Source of the DNA: Jeotgalibacillus sp. S-D1
Lineage (GTDB): Bacteria; Bacillota; Bacilli; Bacillales; Jeotgalibacillaceae
Length of the DNA: 64,000 nucleotides
Direction of reading: 5' to 3'
Assembly: GCF_004358665.1 (NCBI RefSeq)
Contig: NZ_SMZR01000003.1
Location: forward strand, 310,001-374,000
Of this stretch, positions 42,887 through 52,354 are shown in pieces. Numbering within the stretch: the stretch's first letter is position 1; each line of letters begins with the position of its first letter. The notes under the pieces were generated by a model. It made no database searches, was not told the DNA's origin, and saw only the letters and a list, made by a program, of their open reading frames with translations. Both the position numbers and the translations under genes were made by a program.

Positions 42887-44104
42887 TTACAGCTGCGCAT
42901 CGTCTGTAAGTGTAAGAGTGAATTCCTGCATTTCACCGTTTCGGTATACCTTGACCTGCATGTTATCACCGACATTTTTTTCTGTGTATAAATGCTGGCG
43001 AAGCTCGATCATGCTGTTGATTTTTTCGCCATCCATTTCAACGACGACGTCCATATCCTCAAGACCTGCTGTTGCAGCTGGAGAATCCGGCACTACTCGT
43101 TCAATGACGACACCGGTTTTTACTTCTTCCGGCAGTTTCAGCTGTTCCTGCTGTGCGACAGCAGGAACATTAGCCAGATCAATCAGTGTCACACCCATTG
43201 TCGGGCGCTCTACTTCGCCTTTTGTTTCAAGGTCTTCAATGACTGGTGTTGCCATATCAATCGGAATAGCAAGACCGATTCCTTCAACGGATGATTCGGC
43301 AATTTTCATTGAGTTAATGCCGATGAGCTGGCCTTGAATATTTACAAGAGCCCCTCCGCTGTTCCCGGGGTTAATTGCAGCATCTGTCTGGATAACCTCG
43401 GATTGCCAGTCAGGCGCTCCGTCCTTATTCACATCAACTGGAATCGTCCGTTCAACACCCGATACGACACCTGTTGTCACAGATCCGGAGAATTGAAGGC
43501 CAAGCGGATTACCGATAGCAATAACCGGCTCCCCTGGTTTTAGTGCTTTTGAGTCGCCAAATTCAGCAACGGTTTCAATGCTTTTGCCGTCTACCTGAAG
43601 CACAGCAAGGTCAGTCCAGATGTCACTGCCAAGCACCTTTGCTTCAAGCTTTGAGCCGTCTGCAAGGGTTACTTCCACCTGCTCGGCACCCTCGATCACA
43701 TGATGATTGGTGACAATGAAGGCATTGTCGCCTTCTTTTTTATAAATAACACCTGATCCGGTTCCCGCTTCCTGCGATTCCTCAGACTGTCCGAATACAC
43801 TTCCTCCGCCGGACTGGATATTGGTGATGCCGACTACCGCATCTCCCGCCCGGTCAACGGCCTGGGTGACGTCTGATGAAACGTCATAGGATATTTGCTC
43901 TGTCTGCGCAGTTTCGTTTGTGTCGCTGGAATTCATCGTGCCGCTGTTTGACGGGGTAACCCCGTAATCATCCAGCAACGGAAGCGCCAGTACGACTAAA
44001 AGTGCGCCAACGATCAAACCGGTTAAGCTCGACAGAAAATAGCCCGCCTTGCTTCCTTTTTTATGCTTAGGTTCACGCTCCTGATGATCGTCATAATAGC
44101 CCAT
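42887..44104 (-). CDS. htrA: Membrane-anchored HtrA/DegP-type serine protease
   Basis: 405 residues. Cytoplasmic basic tail, one membrane helix (about 22-44), then the extracytoplasmic protease domain with catalytic triad His135 ('VTNHHV'), Asp165 ('TDLAVL') and Ser249 ('NPGNSGGAL'), and one C-terminal PDZ domain (about 300-395). It degrades misfolded secreted proteins. The position just beyond the wal operon matches YyxA/HtrC of Bacillus subtilis, although here an acetyltransferase remnant, glsA and a thioredoxin-like gene intervene. Monocistronic with its own terminator. Confidence 0.92.
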   Translation of the reverse strand: MGYYDDHQEREPKHKKGSKAGYFLSSLTGLIVGALLVVLALPLLDDYGVTPSNSGTMNSSDTNETAQTEQISYDVSSDVTQAVDRAGDAVVGITNIQSGGGSVFGQSEESQEAGTGSGVIYKKEGDNAFIVTNHHVIEGAEQVEVTLADGSKLEAKVLGSDIWTDLAVLQVDGKSIETVAEFGDSKALKPGEPVIAIGNPLGLQFSGSVTTGVVSGVERTIPVDVNKDGAPDWQSEVIQTDAAINPGNSGGALVNIQGQLIGINSMKIAESSVEGIGLAIPIDMATPVIEDLETKGEVERPTMGVTLIDLANVPAVAQQEQLKLPEEVKTGVVIERVVPDSPAATAGLEDMDVVVEMDGEKINSMIELRQHLYTEKNVGDNMQVKVYRNGEMQEFTLTLTDDAQL

Positions 44105-44241
44105 TATCCATTCGTCCCTTCATTATGAAATTTTCTATAGGTATACTATAAGAACTCAACATTAAAATCAGATGAAAATCAGTTAAAAACTAAAAAAAAT
44201 ATTACAGCATTTTCTATTATAGCCAAAAAGGACTGATGACC

Positions 44242-44712
44242 ATGAATATTACCCAAACAACAGATCTCGAACTTATTGCAGCGCTTAATAAACCCATCCA
44301 GGATCTCCATGTGGCGCTTTATCCACAGGAATTCGTCCCATATGACAGTATTGCCATCAAATCGCAGCTGCAAAAAATGCTTCAAACCGGCACCCATGAA
44401 GTCTATGTGGCGGAGGAAAATGGCATGCATTTAGGATATGTCTGGGTGGAAATACAATCAAAGCCTCCTAACGCCTTTAAAAAAGGATATGAATGTGTCT
44501 ATGTCCATCAGATCGGTGTCATCTAACAGATGTGCAAGCGCGGCGTCGCGTCAAGGCTGCTTGAGCATGTATATGAGATTGCAAGAAGACACGCGATCTC
44601 TTCAATTGAGCTTGATTACTGGTGCCAAAATACAGACGCAAAGGACTTTTACCAAAAGCATGGATTTGATGTGCGGAGAGAATTTGTCAGCAAAACACTC
44701 AGCGGCAGTTAG
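44242..44712 (+). pseudogene. GNAT acetyltransferase interrupted by an in-frame stop
   Basis: Codons 44242-44526 encode an N-terminal GNAT half ending 'YVHQIGVI', then TAA at 44524-44526, and the same frame continues 'QMCKRGVASRLLEHVYEIAR' and 'WCQNTDAKDFYQKHGFDVR' to 44712. The stop falls where family members have one residue between the beta4 strand and the acetyl-CoA-binding loop (here KRGVAS, usually xRGxGx). The two halves need only one codon changed to be a full 156-residue acetyltransferase. Nonsense mutation or sequencing error; read-through cannot be excluded. Confidence 0.82.
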
Positions 44713-44811
44713 GCGCTTAGGAAGCCCAGCGAAAACGCAACCTTTGACAACGCTCGGCAAAACAAGCCATGATAGAAGCAGGATATATGATAAAAAGGAG
44801 GTTGTGTTTTG

Positions 44812-45774
44812 ATGAAGGTTGATGAAGTACTGACGCGTTTACAGCAATGGGTGGAGGAAAACCGCTCCCATACGATGTTAGGTGAAACAGCTCAATATAT
44901 TCCGGCACTCGCTGAGCAGGACAAGCACCAGCTTGGCATATGCATCATGGATTATGACGGAGACACGTATAAAGCCGGTGACACAGACGTTACGTTTACG
45001 CTTCAGAGCGTGTCGAAAATCATCAGCTTTGTGGCATTATGCCATTTTAAAGGACTGGATTTTGTTTTGGATAAAGTGGATGTTGAACCAACCGGTGAAT
45101 CTTTTAATTCGATTATTCCTTTTGAGATTCACCGTCCGGGCAAACCGTTCAACCCGCTCATTAATGCCGGCGCCATTACTGTCGCCTCCATGCTTCCCGG
45201 TGATACGGTGGATGAAAAGTATGAGCGTTTTATTTTGTTTGTGGAGGGCATGATCGGCCGCCGGCTGGAGCTGGACGATGAGGTCTACCAGTCAGAATGG
45301 AAAACCGCCCACAGAAACCGTGCGCTTGCTTATTATTTGAAGGAATCCAATTTGCTTGACCTTGATGTTGAAGAAGCGCTGGAGATCTATATCAGACTTT
45401 GCGCGATCAGCATCAGTCTAGAGGATTTATCCAAAATCGGTCTTGTTATTGCGCATGATGGCTATGACCCAGTGGAGGAACGTCAGATTTTTTCCAGTGA
45501 TGTTGCCAGAATCACCAAGGTGCTGATGGTCACTTGCGGCATGTACAATTCCTCAGGCAAGTTTGCAGCCCATGTTGGCATCCCGGCAAAAAGCGGAGTA
45601 TCAGGCGGGATCATGGCTGCTGTTCCGCCAAAATGGCATTCAGAGGAAAAAGCGTTTCGAAAAGGCTGCGGCATTGCCGTATTTGGACCTGCCATTGACG
45701 CAAACGGCAACAGCGCAGCCGGAACGATGCTGCTGAGACAAATCTCAACGGAGTGGGATTTTAGTATTTTTTAA
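44812..45774 (+). CDS. glsA: Glutaminase A
   Basis: 320 residues from the ATG at 44812; AAGGAGG stands 10 bases before (the TTG at 44809 is less likely). Serine-dependent beta-lactamase fold: 'FTLQSVSK' holds the nucleophile Ser in S-x-x-K (about residue 65), 'NPLINAGAI' is the family signature, and 'KSGVSGGIMA' replaces the KTG motif. It hydrolyses glutamine to glutamate and ammonia. In Bacillus glutaminase genes are often next to a glutamine transporter; none is present here. Confidence 0.94.
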   Translation: MKVDEVLTRLQQWVEENRSHTMLGETAQYIPALAEQDKHQLGICIMDYDGDTYKAGDTDVTFTLQSVSKIISFVALCHFKGLDFVLDKVDVEPTGESFNSIIPFEIHRPGKPFNPLINAGAITVASMLPGDTVDEKYERFILFVEGMIGRRLELDDEVYQSEWKTAHRNRALAYYLKESNLLDLDVEEALEIYIRLCAISISLEDLSKIGLVIAHDGYDPVEERQIFSSDVARITKVLMVTCGMYNSSGKFAAHVGIPAKSGVSGGIMAAVPPKWHSEEKAFRKGCGIAVFGPAIDANGNSAAGTMLLRQISTEWDFSIF

Positions 45775-45791
45775 TAGGAATTTATAGGGAT

Positions 45792-45826
45792 AAAGGGACT
45801 AATGCCGTATAGGTATTAGTCCCTTT
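45792..45826. terminator. Bidirectional terminator between glsA and the thioredoxin-like gene
   Basis: AAAGGGACTAAT / ATTAGTCCCTTT plus inner GCC / GGT, T-rich on both exits. Confidence 0.85.
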
Positions 45827-45831
45827 TGTCC

Positions 45832-46428
45832 TTATTCCGTCTCATCGATCAGCTTCACCATCATGTCCTGATCCATTGGCCCTGTTATTTTTTTAAGGAT
45901 GACGCCATCTTCATTTAATACATAGGTAGTCGGAACCGTAATGGCCTGAAATTCCTCACTGAGCAGTCCGGTTTCATCGAGAAGGATCGGAAAGGTCAGC
46001 TCATAGTCCGCTGCAAAGCTTTTTACCCGGTTGATGCCGTTATCCATATTCGTTAAATTGACGGCGAGTATTTCCACGTTTTGCTCTTTTGCTTCATTTT
46101 CGTAGTACTTTTGCATATGGGGCATTTCTTCAATGCAGGGCGGACACCAGGTTGCCCAAAAATTTAAAAAGACTTTTTTCCCCTCATAATCACTTAAGGA
46201 CACGACTTCGCCATCGAGCGTAGTCGTTTGTACGTCCGGTGCCTGCTGTCCTTCTTTTAATGCGCCGCCTGAGGGAACGATCTGTGCAGGATTGTCTGCC
46301 GGCTGCACGGCGTATTCCTGCTCGCGCGCCTCTTCTGCTTCACGCACTTTTTTATCTTCTATGACATTTATGATTAACATGATGACCAGTCCTGCTACTA
46401 AAAGGAGCGCGATAAGCCGTTTGATCAT
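45832..46428 (-). CDS. ResA/TlpA-like thiol-disulfide oxidoreductase
   Basis: 198 residues from the ATG at 46428 (AAGGAG nine bases upstream; the longer frame adds 19 residues). N-terminal membrane anchor 'LIALLLVAGLVIMLIINV' (about 5-22) then a thioredoxin fold with active site 'WCPPC' and cis-Pro loop 'TVPTTYVL'. The domain faces outside and should reduce or oxidise disulfides of exported proteins, as ResA does for apocytochrome c. The partner cytochrome genes are not nearby, so the substrate is open. Confidence 0.88.
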   Translation of the reverse strand: MIKRLIALLLVAGLVIMLIINVIEDKKVREAEEAREQEYAVQPADNPAQIVPSGGALKEGQQAPDVQTTTLDGEVVSLSDYEGKKVFLNFWATWCPPCIEEMPHMQKYYENEAKEQNVEILAVNLTNMDNGINRVKSFAADYELTFPILLDETGLLSEEFQAITVPTTYVLNEDGVILKKITGPMDQDMMVKLIDETE

Positions 46429-46551
46429 GAATCCATTCTCCTTTCGGAACGTCCCGCTTGTGTACTCACTATCTTTTCCTATCATAACCGTTTTTCATCC
46501 GTCCTTGCGGAAAAACGATTTTCTTTCACAAAGATGTCGGAAAAACAGCAC

Positions 46552-46580
46552 AAAAAAACCACAGCCCGGAAGACTGTGGT
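46552..46580 (-). terminator. Terminator of the wal operon
   Basis: ACCACAG / CTGTGGT, loop of nine; AAAAAAA on plus gives the T run on minus. Confidence 0.8.
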
Positions 46581-46590
46581 GATGATTCAC

Positions 46591-47385
46591 TTAAATAGCG
46601 TATAGTTCAGTGGCTTTTTTCGCATCGGTATCGTATAAATCAAATTGTTCGCCGACAACGAGCCCGCGCTCCTGAAGGGTCTGGCTGACACTCATTCGGG
46701 CAAGATCCTTCATGTTGTTGTCCTTGGACAGATGGGCAAGGTAAATCCGCTTCGTATTATCGCCAACAACCTCACTCATGGCAATCGCCGCATCTTCATT
46801 GGACACATGTCCAACGTCGCTTAAAATGCGCCGCTTAATATTCCAGGGGTAATGGCACATCCGAAGCATGCCCACGTCGTGGTTGCTTTCAAATACATAC
46901 GCATCCGCTCCCCCGATAATGCCCTTCATGCGGTCGCTCACGTAGCCTGTGTCCGTCATCAGCGCAAGCTTCTTGCCGTTATGATGAAACACATAAAACA
47001 TCGGTTCAGCAGCATCGTGGGAAACACCGAATGATTCAATATCCAAATTGCCGAAGGTTTTAACGGTTTCCATCGGGAAAATGAATTTTTGCTCCGGGTC
47101 CACTTTGCCGATCAATGGTTCCATGGCGGTCCATGTTTTTTCATTGGCATACACCGGCAGATTATACTTACGCGCCACAATGCCAAGGCCTTTTATATGG
47201 TCGCTGTGTTCATGGGTCACCAAAAGACCGCTTAAATTCTTCATGGAACGGCCGATTTGCTGAAACAGGATTTCCATCTGCTTACCGCTTAAGCCGGCAT
47301 CTACGAGAAACGCCTGCTCATCTGTTTCGACATAAACAGCGTTTCCTGTGCTCCCGCTTGCGAGCACACTCATGTGCATCGTCAT
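46591..47385 (-). CDS. walJ: MBL-fold exonuclease WalJ (YycJ)
   Basis: 264 residues. Begins '[16 protein letters not shown]', the YycJ start; metal-binding motif '[11 protein letters not shown]' (about 57-67), 'MTDTGYV' and 'ESNHD' complete the beta-lactamase-fold site. It follows walI after 6 bases in the standard walRKHIJ order. YycJ-type proteins have 5'-exonuclease activity and have been linked to mismatch repair and to coordination of division with replication. GGAG upstream of the ATG lies in the last codons of walI, so translation is coupled. Confidence 0.93.
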   Translation of the reverse strand: MTMHMSVLASGSTGNAVYVETDEQAFLVDAGLSGKQMEILFQQIGRSMKNLSGLLVTHEHSDHIKGLGIVARKYNLPVYANEKTWTAMEPLIGKVDPEQKFIFPMETVKTFGNLDIESFGVSHDAAEPMFYVFHHNGKKLALMTDTGYVSDRMKGIIGGADAYVFESNHDVGMLRMCHYPWNIKRRILSDVGHVSNEDAAIAMSEVVGDNTKRIYLAHLSKDNNMKDLARMSVSQTLQERGLVVGEQFDLYDTDAKKATELYAI

Positions 47386-47391
47386 ATTAGT

Positions 47392-48240
47392 TCACTCCAC
47401 TGTTTCTTGAATTTCTTCCAGACGCTGAAACTCTAAACTTTCCTGATTGATTTCTATTATACTCGGATTTACTGCATTCATATAGTGATTGTCCCTGTCG
47501 CCATCTTCCTGTTCAACCAGCATTCTCCATGTCGGGGTCAGAACCTGCGTATTGGCGGTCGCTTCCGACAGCTGAATAAAAGGATAGTAGCCCAGTTCAA
47601 CCTCGATCACCTCTGAATTCGGCTCGATGATATTGCGACGGTAAAATCCTTCAAGCGCCGTTTCTGGTGTGATAATCGTTTGTTCCTCTGCGAACTCTTC
47701 GATCGATGTCAGCATCGTCTGTTCATATCCAATCGCCTGATTGCTGTCATTTAAATGAACGACTAATCTGCCATTGATATTATGATAGAGTGGCATGTCT
47801 TTAAATTCCTGATGATAGATCAGCCGGTTTTCACCCTCCTGATAATCCCAAAAGGTATAATCCTCTCCGCCTGTCACAAACTCTTCCAGATAGTCTTCGA
47901 GTTCTTCAGGGTCGGAGGGATCATCGATATCAAGCGGTGTATCCAATTTTGATTCCAACACTAAGTTATTGCGCACCGAGGCGGTCTGCCCTTTGAGATC
48001 GCTCACCTCAGATGCGGAAAATCGGTAGACACTCGCATTTAAATAAGGATGGGCGTCCACATCATCCGGAGGCGGCGTTTCAAAGGTAATATTATCTTTT
48101 AAAAACCGCTGATCAAAGGTTAACTCCGATTTCACTTCCAGCTGGGAGCTCTGGTATTTATTCATAAAGAGGGTGAACAGGAAAATGTCCAGGATCAAAA
48201 AAACAATGATAAAGATGGTTTTCGTTTTACTCCAGTCCAA
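47392..48240 (-). CDS. walI: Wal regulatory membrane protein WalI (YycI)
   Basis: 282 residues from the TTG at 48240 (GGGAGG eight bases upstream), giving MDWSKTKTIFIIVFLILDIF, the expected YycI start; the longest frame adds 23 unrelated residues from within walH. One N-terminal membrane helix and an extracytoplasmic domain. It overlaps walH by 14 bases. With WalH it binds the WalK membrane helices and adjusts WalK activity. Confidence 0.93.
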   Translation of the reverse strand: MDWSKTKTIFIIVFLILDIFLFTLFMNKYQSSQLEVKSELTFDQRFLKDNITFETPPPDDVDAHPYLNASVYRFSASEVSDLKGQTASVRNNLVLESKLDTPLDIDDPSDPEELEDYLEEFVTGGEDYTFWDYQEGENRLIYHQEFKDMPLYHNINGRLVVHLNDSNQAIGYEQTMLTSIEEFAEEQTIITPETALEGFYRRNIIEPNSEVIEVELGYYPFIQLSEATANTQVLTPTWRMLVEQEDGDRDNHYMNAVNPSIIEINQESLEFQRLEEIQETVE

Positions 48241-49552
48241 CCGGTTCGCCTCCCTCCCACGGAACCCGTTGCCAACTTCCGTTATATAAATAAAACCACA
48301 TCGGTTCAAGTGTATACAGCTCTTCTGTATTCGAGTCCTTGGTCATGCGATACGCAATCATCATGTCCTCGAGAAGATCCGGGTCAAAATCAGCCAGCGT
48401 TTCCAGTGCTTCGATCGCATCATACCCTGAAGGCAATGATGCCTTTCGTGTGGCGGTCGGCAGCTGAAGCGCAATGCTCATAAAGGAACGGTCGTACTTA
48501 TAGATTCTGGAATCTCTCCATTCCTGTTCAATCGTGGCTGCACCGTTGTCATTAAACACAGGAAGCCCCTGAACGTGAAGGCGGTAGGTAACTTGCTGAT
48601 CGATAATATCCAAATCGTATAATCGGTATGGATCCGTCCACCCCTTGTGTTCGTTCACAAACCGCCTGCTTTTTTGCAAAAGATCTGAAGGCGTGCCGGT
48701 GATAAGGGAATCCGAGGCTGATGGATTCACATAATTTAGCGTGTTGGTTGCCCGGTCCACCTTCATCAGGCTTGTTTTATCAAAGAACTGGTCTTCATTT
48801 GCCCCGAGTGAGTTGACCTCTACTGCGTTGGGATCTGAAAACAGTGCATCGATAAATTGCTGAGGGTCGATTCTGTTCATGTAATACTTATATTGAATAA
48901 CGTCACTGACGGATTTCGGCAAATAAATCTTTCTGTCTTCTCCGGCCTCGTAGGCAAAATAGCTTTGATACATACCGGAAGCATTTGCGATAATCTCCTG
49001 ATTCAAAACGGCCAGCTCATCCCGCTCTACCTTCGCTTCATGCACGATTCTTGCATCGTACGATACAAAGTAAACATTAAACGTCGCTTCTTCCCGCTCC
49101 GAGAAACCGACAATGATGCGGTCAAAGGTTGTTTCAGGCAGCTGGCTTACCTCAAAATTAAACACATCCTGATAAGCGGATAATGGCACCTGTGCAGGAA
49201 AAAGGATCTCCAAACGGTTGGATCCATGTACCAGCCTTTTGAATTCCTGTTCATTAAATGAGTTATTTTGACGAACATTAAAGAAGTTCCAATCCTCCAT
49301 AATCGACAGAAGCTTGCTCACTTCATTTTCACTGGTTGTTCCGTGAACCGTTTCCTCGCCATGCACCAAAAACCGGCTTGGTTTAATAAGCTCGCTGTTA
49401 TCCTGAGCATCCGCGATTGCAACGTCCACTGTCGGTGTGGTGTTCTCAATTTCAGTGTAGCTTGGCTGATAGGACCAGACATTCCATGTCAGCAGGCAGC
49501 TTAGTACGACAAGAAGAGACAGCAATATGGATTTAAACAATTCTATGTTCAT
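48227..49552 (-). CDS. walH: Wal regulatory membrane protein WalH (YycH)
   Basis: 441 residues. The ATG at 49552 overlaps the walK stop (ATGA) and has GAGG at a normal distance; the ATG two codons earlier is an alternative. One N-terminal membrane helix (about 4-24: 'LFKSILLSLLVVLSCLLTWN') and a large extracytoplasmic three-domain part, the YycH layout. In the complex with WalI it modulates the WalK kinase; in Bacillus subtilis it inhibits. Confidence 0.93.
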   Translation of the reverse strand: MNIELFKSILLSLLVVLSCLLTWNVWSYQPSYTEIENTTPTVDVAIADAQDNSELIKPSRFLVHGEETVHGTTSENEVSKLLSIMEDWNFFNVRQNNSFNEQEFKRLVHGSNRLEILFPAQVPLSAYQDVFNFEVSQLPETTFDRIIVGFSEREEATFNVYFVSYDARIVHEAKVERDELAVLNQEIIANASGMYQSYFAYEAGEDRKIYLPKSVSDVIQYKYYMNRIDPQQFIDALFSDPNAVEVNSLGANEDQFFDKTSLMKVDRATNTLNYVNPSASDSLITGTPSDLLQKSRRFVNEHKGWTDPYRLYDLDIIDQQVTYRLHVQGLPVFNDNGAATIEQEWRDSRIYKYDRSFMSIALQLPTATRKASLPSGYDAIEALETLADFDPDLLEDMMIAYRMTKDSNTEELYTLEPMWFYLYNGSWQRVPWEGGEPVGLE

Positions 49553-51417
49553 AACCATTCATCCTCATTTGTAGGATCATACGGAAGAGTGAAATAAATC
49601 GTTGTTCCTCTTCCTTCCACACTCGAAGCCCAGATCCGTCCTCCATGTGCAGTAATCATTTCTTTAGCAATGGCGAGACCAAGGCCTGTACCGCCAAGCT
49701 GTCTTGTTCTGGCTTTATCCACGCGGTAAAAACGCTCGAAGATATTTTTAATATTTTCACGCGGGATGCCCATCCCCTGATCCGACACGCTTACGACAAT
49801 TTCTTTTTCTTTTTCCTTCTTCTCCACTTTAAATCCAAGCTGTCCGCCTTCTGGAGAATACTTTAATGCATTGGAAATGATATTATCCAAAACCTGCGTC
49901 ATTTTATCGGTATCAATTTCAACGTACAGCAGCTCATTAGGCAGCTTGGTTTTAAAGGTAACATTTTGTGAGCGTCCCATTTCAAAGCGATCAATGATTT
50001 TTTGGTAGAATTCAATGAAATTTACCCAGTTTTTATTTAAGCGATAATCCTTGCTGTCCATTTTAGAAAGCTGCAGCAAATCATTTACCAGACGAATCAT
50101 TCGTTCTGTCTCAGTCTGTGTCACGTTTAAAAATTGTGGTGCAATGTCCTTGTCCTGCCATGCGCCTTCAGCCAGTGCTTCAAGATAGCTTCTCATCGTC
50201 GTTAGCGGCGTGCGAAGCTCATGCGATACATTTGCCACAAACTCCCGGCGCTCTGCATCAATTTTCTCCTGCTCGGTGATATCATGCAAAACGGTGATAA
50301 GACCATTCACAAAGCCGGTCTCCTTTTGGATAATAGAGAAATTAGCACGCAGGACATACGGTCTTCCCGGGGTACTGAAATCAAGTATTAAAGAATCCTG
50401 CTGACTTAACAGGTCTTCAAATGAATATTCATCTTCGACACCCAGCAGATCTGAGATTGACTGAGACAGAACAGTTTCACGTGAAACGTTCAGCATGCCT
50501 GCAGCCGGATCGTTAATCAGGATAACCCTTCCCTTTCGATCGGTCGCAATAACGCCATCAGTCATATAGGAAAGCACGGAAGACAGCTTTCTCCGTTCTC
50601 CTTCAGTTGTCGCCTGGGCCTCCTGAAGCCGCTTCGTCAGGTTGTTAAACGTAATGGCCAGCTGGCCGATTTCATCGTATCCGTATACTTTAACTTTTCT
50701 GGAAAAGTTCCCTTTTGCCATGGCAAGAGCCTGTCTTCTCATATCTGAAATCGGACGTGTAATCGTTTGAGCCAACAGAACGCCAAGAACAGCTGTAATA
50801 ACTAGCGATATAGCCGTTCCCCCAGCCAGGATGCTATTGATATCATCCATCTGCGAATACACATTTTCAATCTTTGTGACAATGTAGATTGAACCGATGA
50901 CCTCTCCATTTGAAATCAAAGGAGATGCCAGCACCCAAATACGGCCAAGATCCGGATCATTCGGATCAACAAAGGTCTGATTTTGTTTTTCAGTCAGGGT
51001 GTCCCCTTCTTCAAGTGTCCGCTGAACAAGGGAATCCGTCATCCTCTGGCCGATAATCGTCTGATAGCTGTTATCGCTCGAAGACCAGGCACCGATAATC
51101 CGGCTCCTGGCATCAATGACACGGACTTCCTGAATGTCTTCTGAGTCCAGCCCGCTTAAAAGAACGTTGATGGCATCGCTAAGCGGTCCTTCTTCTTCCA
51201 TCCGGTTGCCCTCAATATCCTCCACCATGGCTTCCGTCACACTGTACTCGAGAGGACTCAGCCGGTCCTCAATGGATTCTTTGAAATTATTAACAAGTGT
51301 TTCCTCAAGCTCCCGAACAAAATACAAGCCGATAATTTGTATGGCCAGCGCAATCAGCAGCACATAAATCAACACAAACTTTAAGTGAATCGACCTAAAA
51401 AAACCAACTTTCCTCAT
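49549..51417 (-). CDS. walK: Essential cell-wall sensor histidine kinase WalK
   Basis: 622 residues with the full WalK order: membrane helices at 13-33 and about 199-218, extracytoplasmic Cache-like domain between them, HAMP (about 216-268), PAS (270-380), HisKA with phosphoacceptor His399 in 'VANVSHELRTPL', and HATPase with 'NIISNALKYSPEGG' and 'GTGLGLAI'. It monitors cell wall hydrolysis and phosphorylates WalR. It starts 5 bases after walR. Confidence 0.97.
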   Translation of the reverse strand: MRKVGFFRSIHLKFVLIYVLLIALAIQIIGLYFVRELEETLVNNFKESIEDRLSPLEYSVTEAMVEDIEGNRMEEEGPLSDAINVLLSGLDSEDIQEVRVIDARSRIIGAWSSSDNSYQTIIGQRMTDSLVQRTLEEGDTLTEKQNQTFVDPNDPDLGRIWVLASPLISNGEVIGSIYIVTKIENVYSQMDDINSILAGGTAISLVITAVLGVLLAQTITRPISDMRRQALAMAKGNFSRKVKVYGYDEIGQLAITFNNLTKRLQEAQATTEGERRKLSSVLSYMTDGVIATDRKGRVILINDPAAGMLNVSRETVLSQSISDLLGVEDEYSFEDLLSQQDSLILDFSTPGRPYVLRANFSIIQKETGFVNGLITVLHDITEQEKIDAERREFVANVSHELRTPLTTMRSYLEALAEGAWQDKDIAPQFLNVTQTETERMIRLVNDLLQLSKMDSKDYRLNKNWVNFIEFYQKIIDRFEMGRSQNVTFKTKLPNELLYVEIDTDKMTQVLDNIISNALKYSPEGGQLGFKVEKKEKEKEIVVSVSDQGMGIPRENIKNIFERFYRVDKARTRQLGGTGLGLAIAKEMITAHGGRIWASSVEGRGTTIYFTLPYDPTNEDEWL

Positions 51418-51422
51418 TCACA

Positions 51423-52133
51423 TTACTCCTGATCCGGATTTCTCAAATAATACCCCACGCCGCGGCGTGTCACGATCCAGACCGGATGGCTCGGATTGTC
51501 TTCAATTTTCTCGCGCAGACGGCGCACCGTTACATCGACTGTACGGACGTCACCATAATAGTCATAACCCCATACCGTCTGTAAAAGATGCTCGCGCGTC
51601 ATTACCTGTCCAATATGCTTTGAAAGGTAGTGCAGCAATTCAAACTCACGGTGAGTCAGCTCAATTGTTTCCCCGCGCTTCGATACCATATAGGCATCCG
51701 GGTGAATAGTTAGAGCTCCCACTGCAATCTCATTTGTTTCATTTTGTTCTTCAAGCTGACCTTTAAGCGCCTGGTGGCGTCTTAAGTTCGCTTTCACGCG
51801 GGCAACAAGCTCACGCGTGCTGAACGGCTTTGTGACATAATCGTCTGCCCCTAATTCAAGACCAAGAACCTTATCAATCTCGGAATCTTTCGCTGTCAGC
51901 ATAATAATGGGCATCTCAAAGTTTTTGCGCACCTCACGGCATACTTCCATTCCATCGCGGCTTGGCAGCATGATATCAAGCAAAATCAAATCAGGCTTAA
52001 TTTCATTCACCATTTCAAGCGCTTCATCGCCATCATAAGCACAATGAACCTCATAGCCCTCCTTTTTCAGATTAAACTGGAGGATATCTGCAATAGGCTT
52101 TTCATCGTCAACGACCAGAATTTTTTTATCCAT
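51423..52133 (-). CDS. walR: Essential response regulator WalR (YycF)
   Basis: 236 residues, OmpR/PhoB family: receiver with Asp53 ('LILLDIMLP') and C-terminal winged helix ('[16 protein letters not shown]'). It controls autolysin and wall-metabolism genes through TGTWAH-N5-TGTWAH sites. First gene of walRKHIJ; AAGGAG precedes the ATG. The upstream M23 peptidase gene has its own terminator at 52318, so the operon should start in 52134-52317. Confidence 0.97.
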   Translation of the reverse strand: MDKKILVVDDEKPIADILQFNLKKEGYEVHCAYDGDEALEMVNEIKPDLILLDIMLPSRDGMEVCREVRKNFEMPIIMLTAKDSEIDKVLGLELGADDYVTKPFSTRELVARVKANLRRHQALKGQLEEQNETNEIAVGALTIHPDAYMVSKRGETIELTHREFELLHYLSKHIGQVMTREHLLQTVWGYDYYGDVRTVDVTVRRLREKIEDNPSHPVWIVTRRGVGYYLRNPDQE

Positions 52134-52317
52134 ATTTATAATCTCCTTTGTAGAACGTCTATTTTAATTTTTAGTCTTTTCATTGTGTAGTTAATTAAAC
52201 ACGGCTATAGCTAATGTATCATGTTACAGCTTATAATTCACTCTTTTGAAGTAAGCGTTTGAGGAAACTTCACGATATTTCCCCGGAAATATGAAGAATG
52301 GAGCAAGTAATAAAAAA

Positions 52318-52344
52318 GCCTCCGACCCGTAATGAGTCAGAGGC
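52318..52344 (-). terminator. Terminator of the M23 peptidase gene
   Basis: GCCTCCGAC / GTCAGAGGC (one mismatch); on minus followed by TTTTTTATT. Confidence 0.8.
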
Positions 52345-52354
52345 GTGGTCTTTC

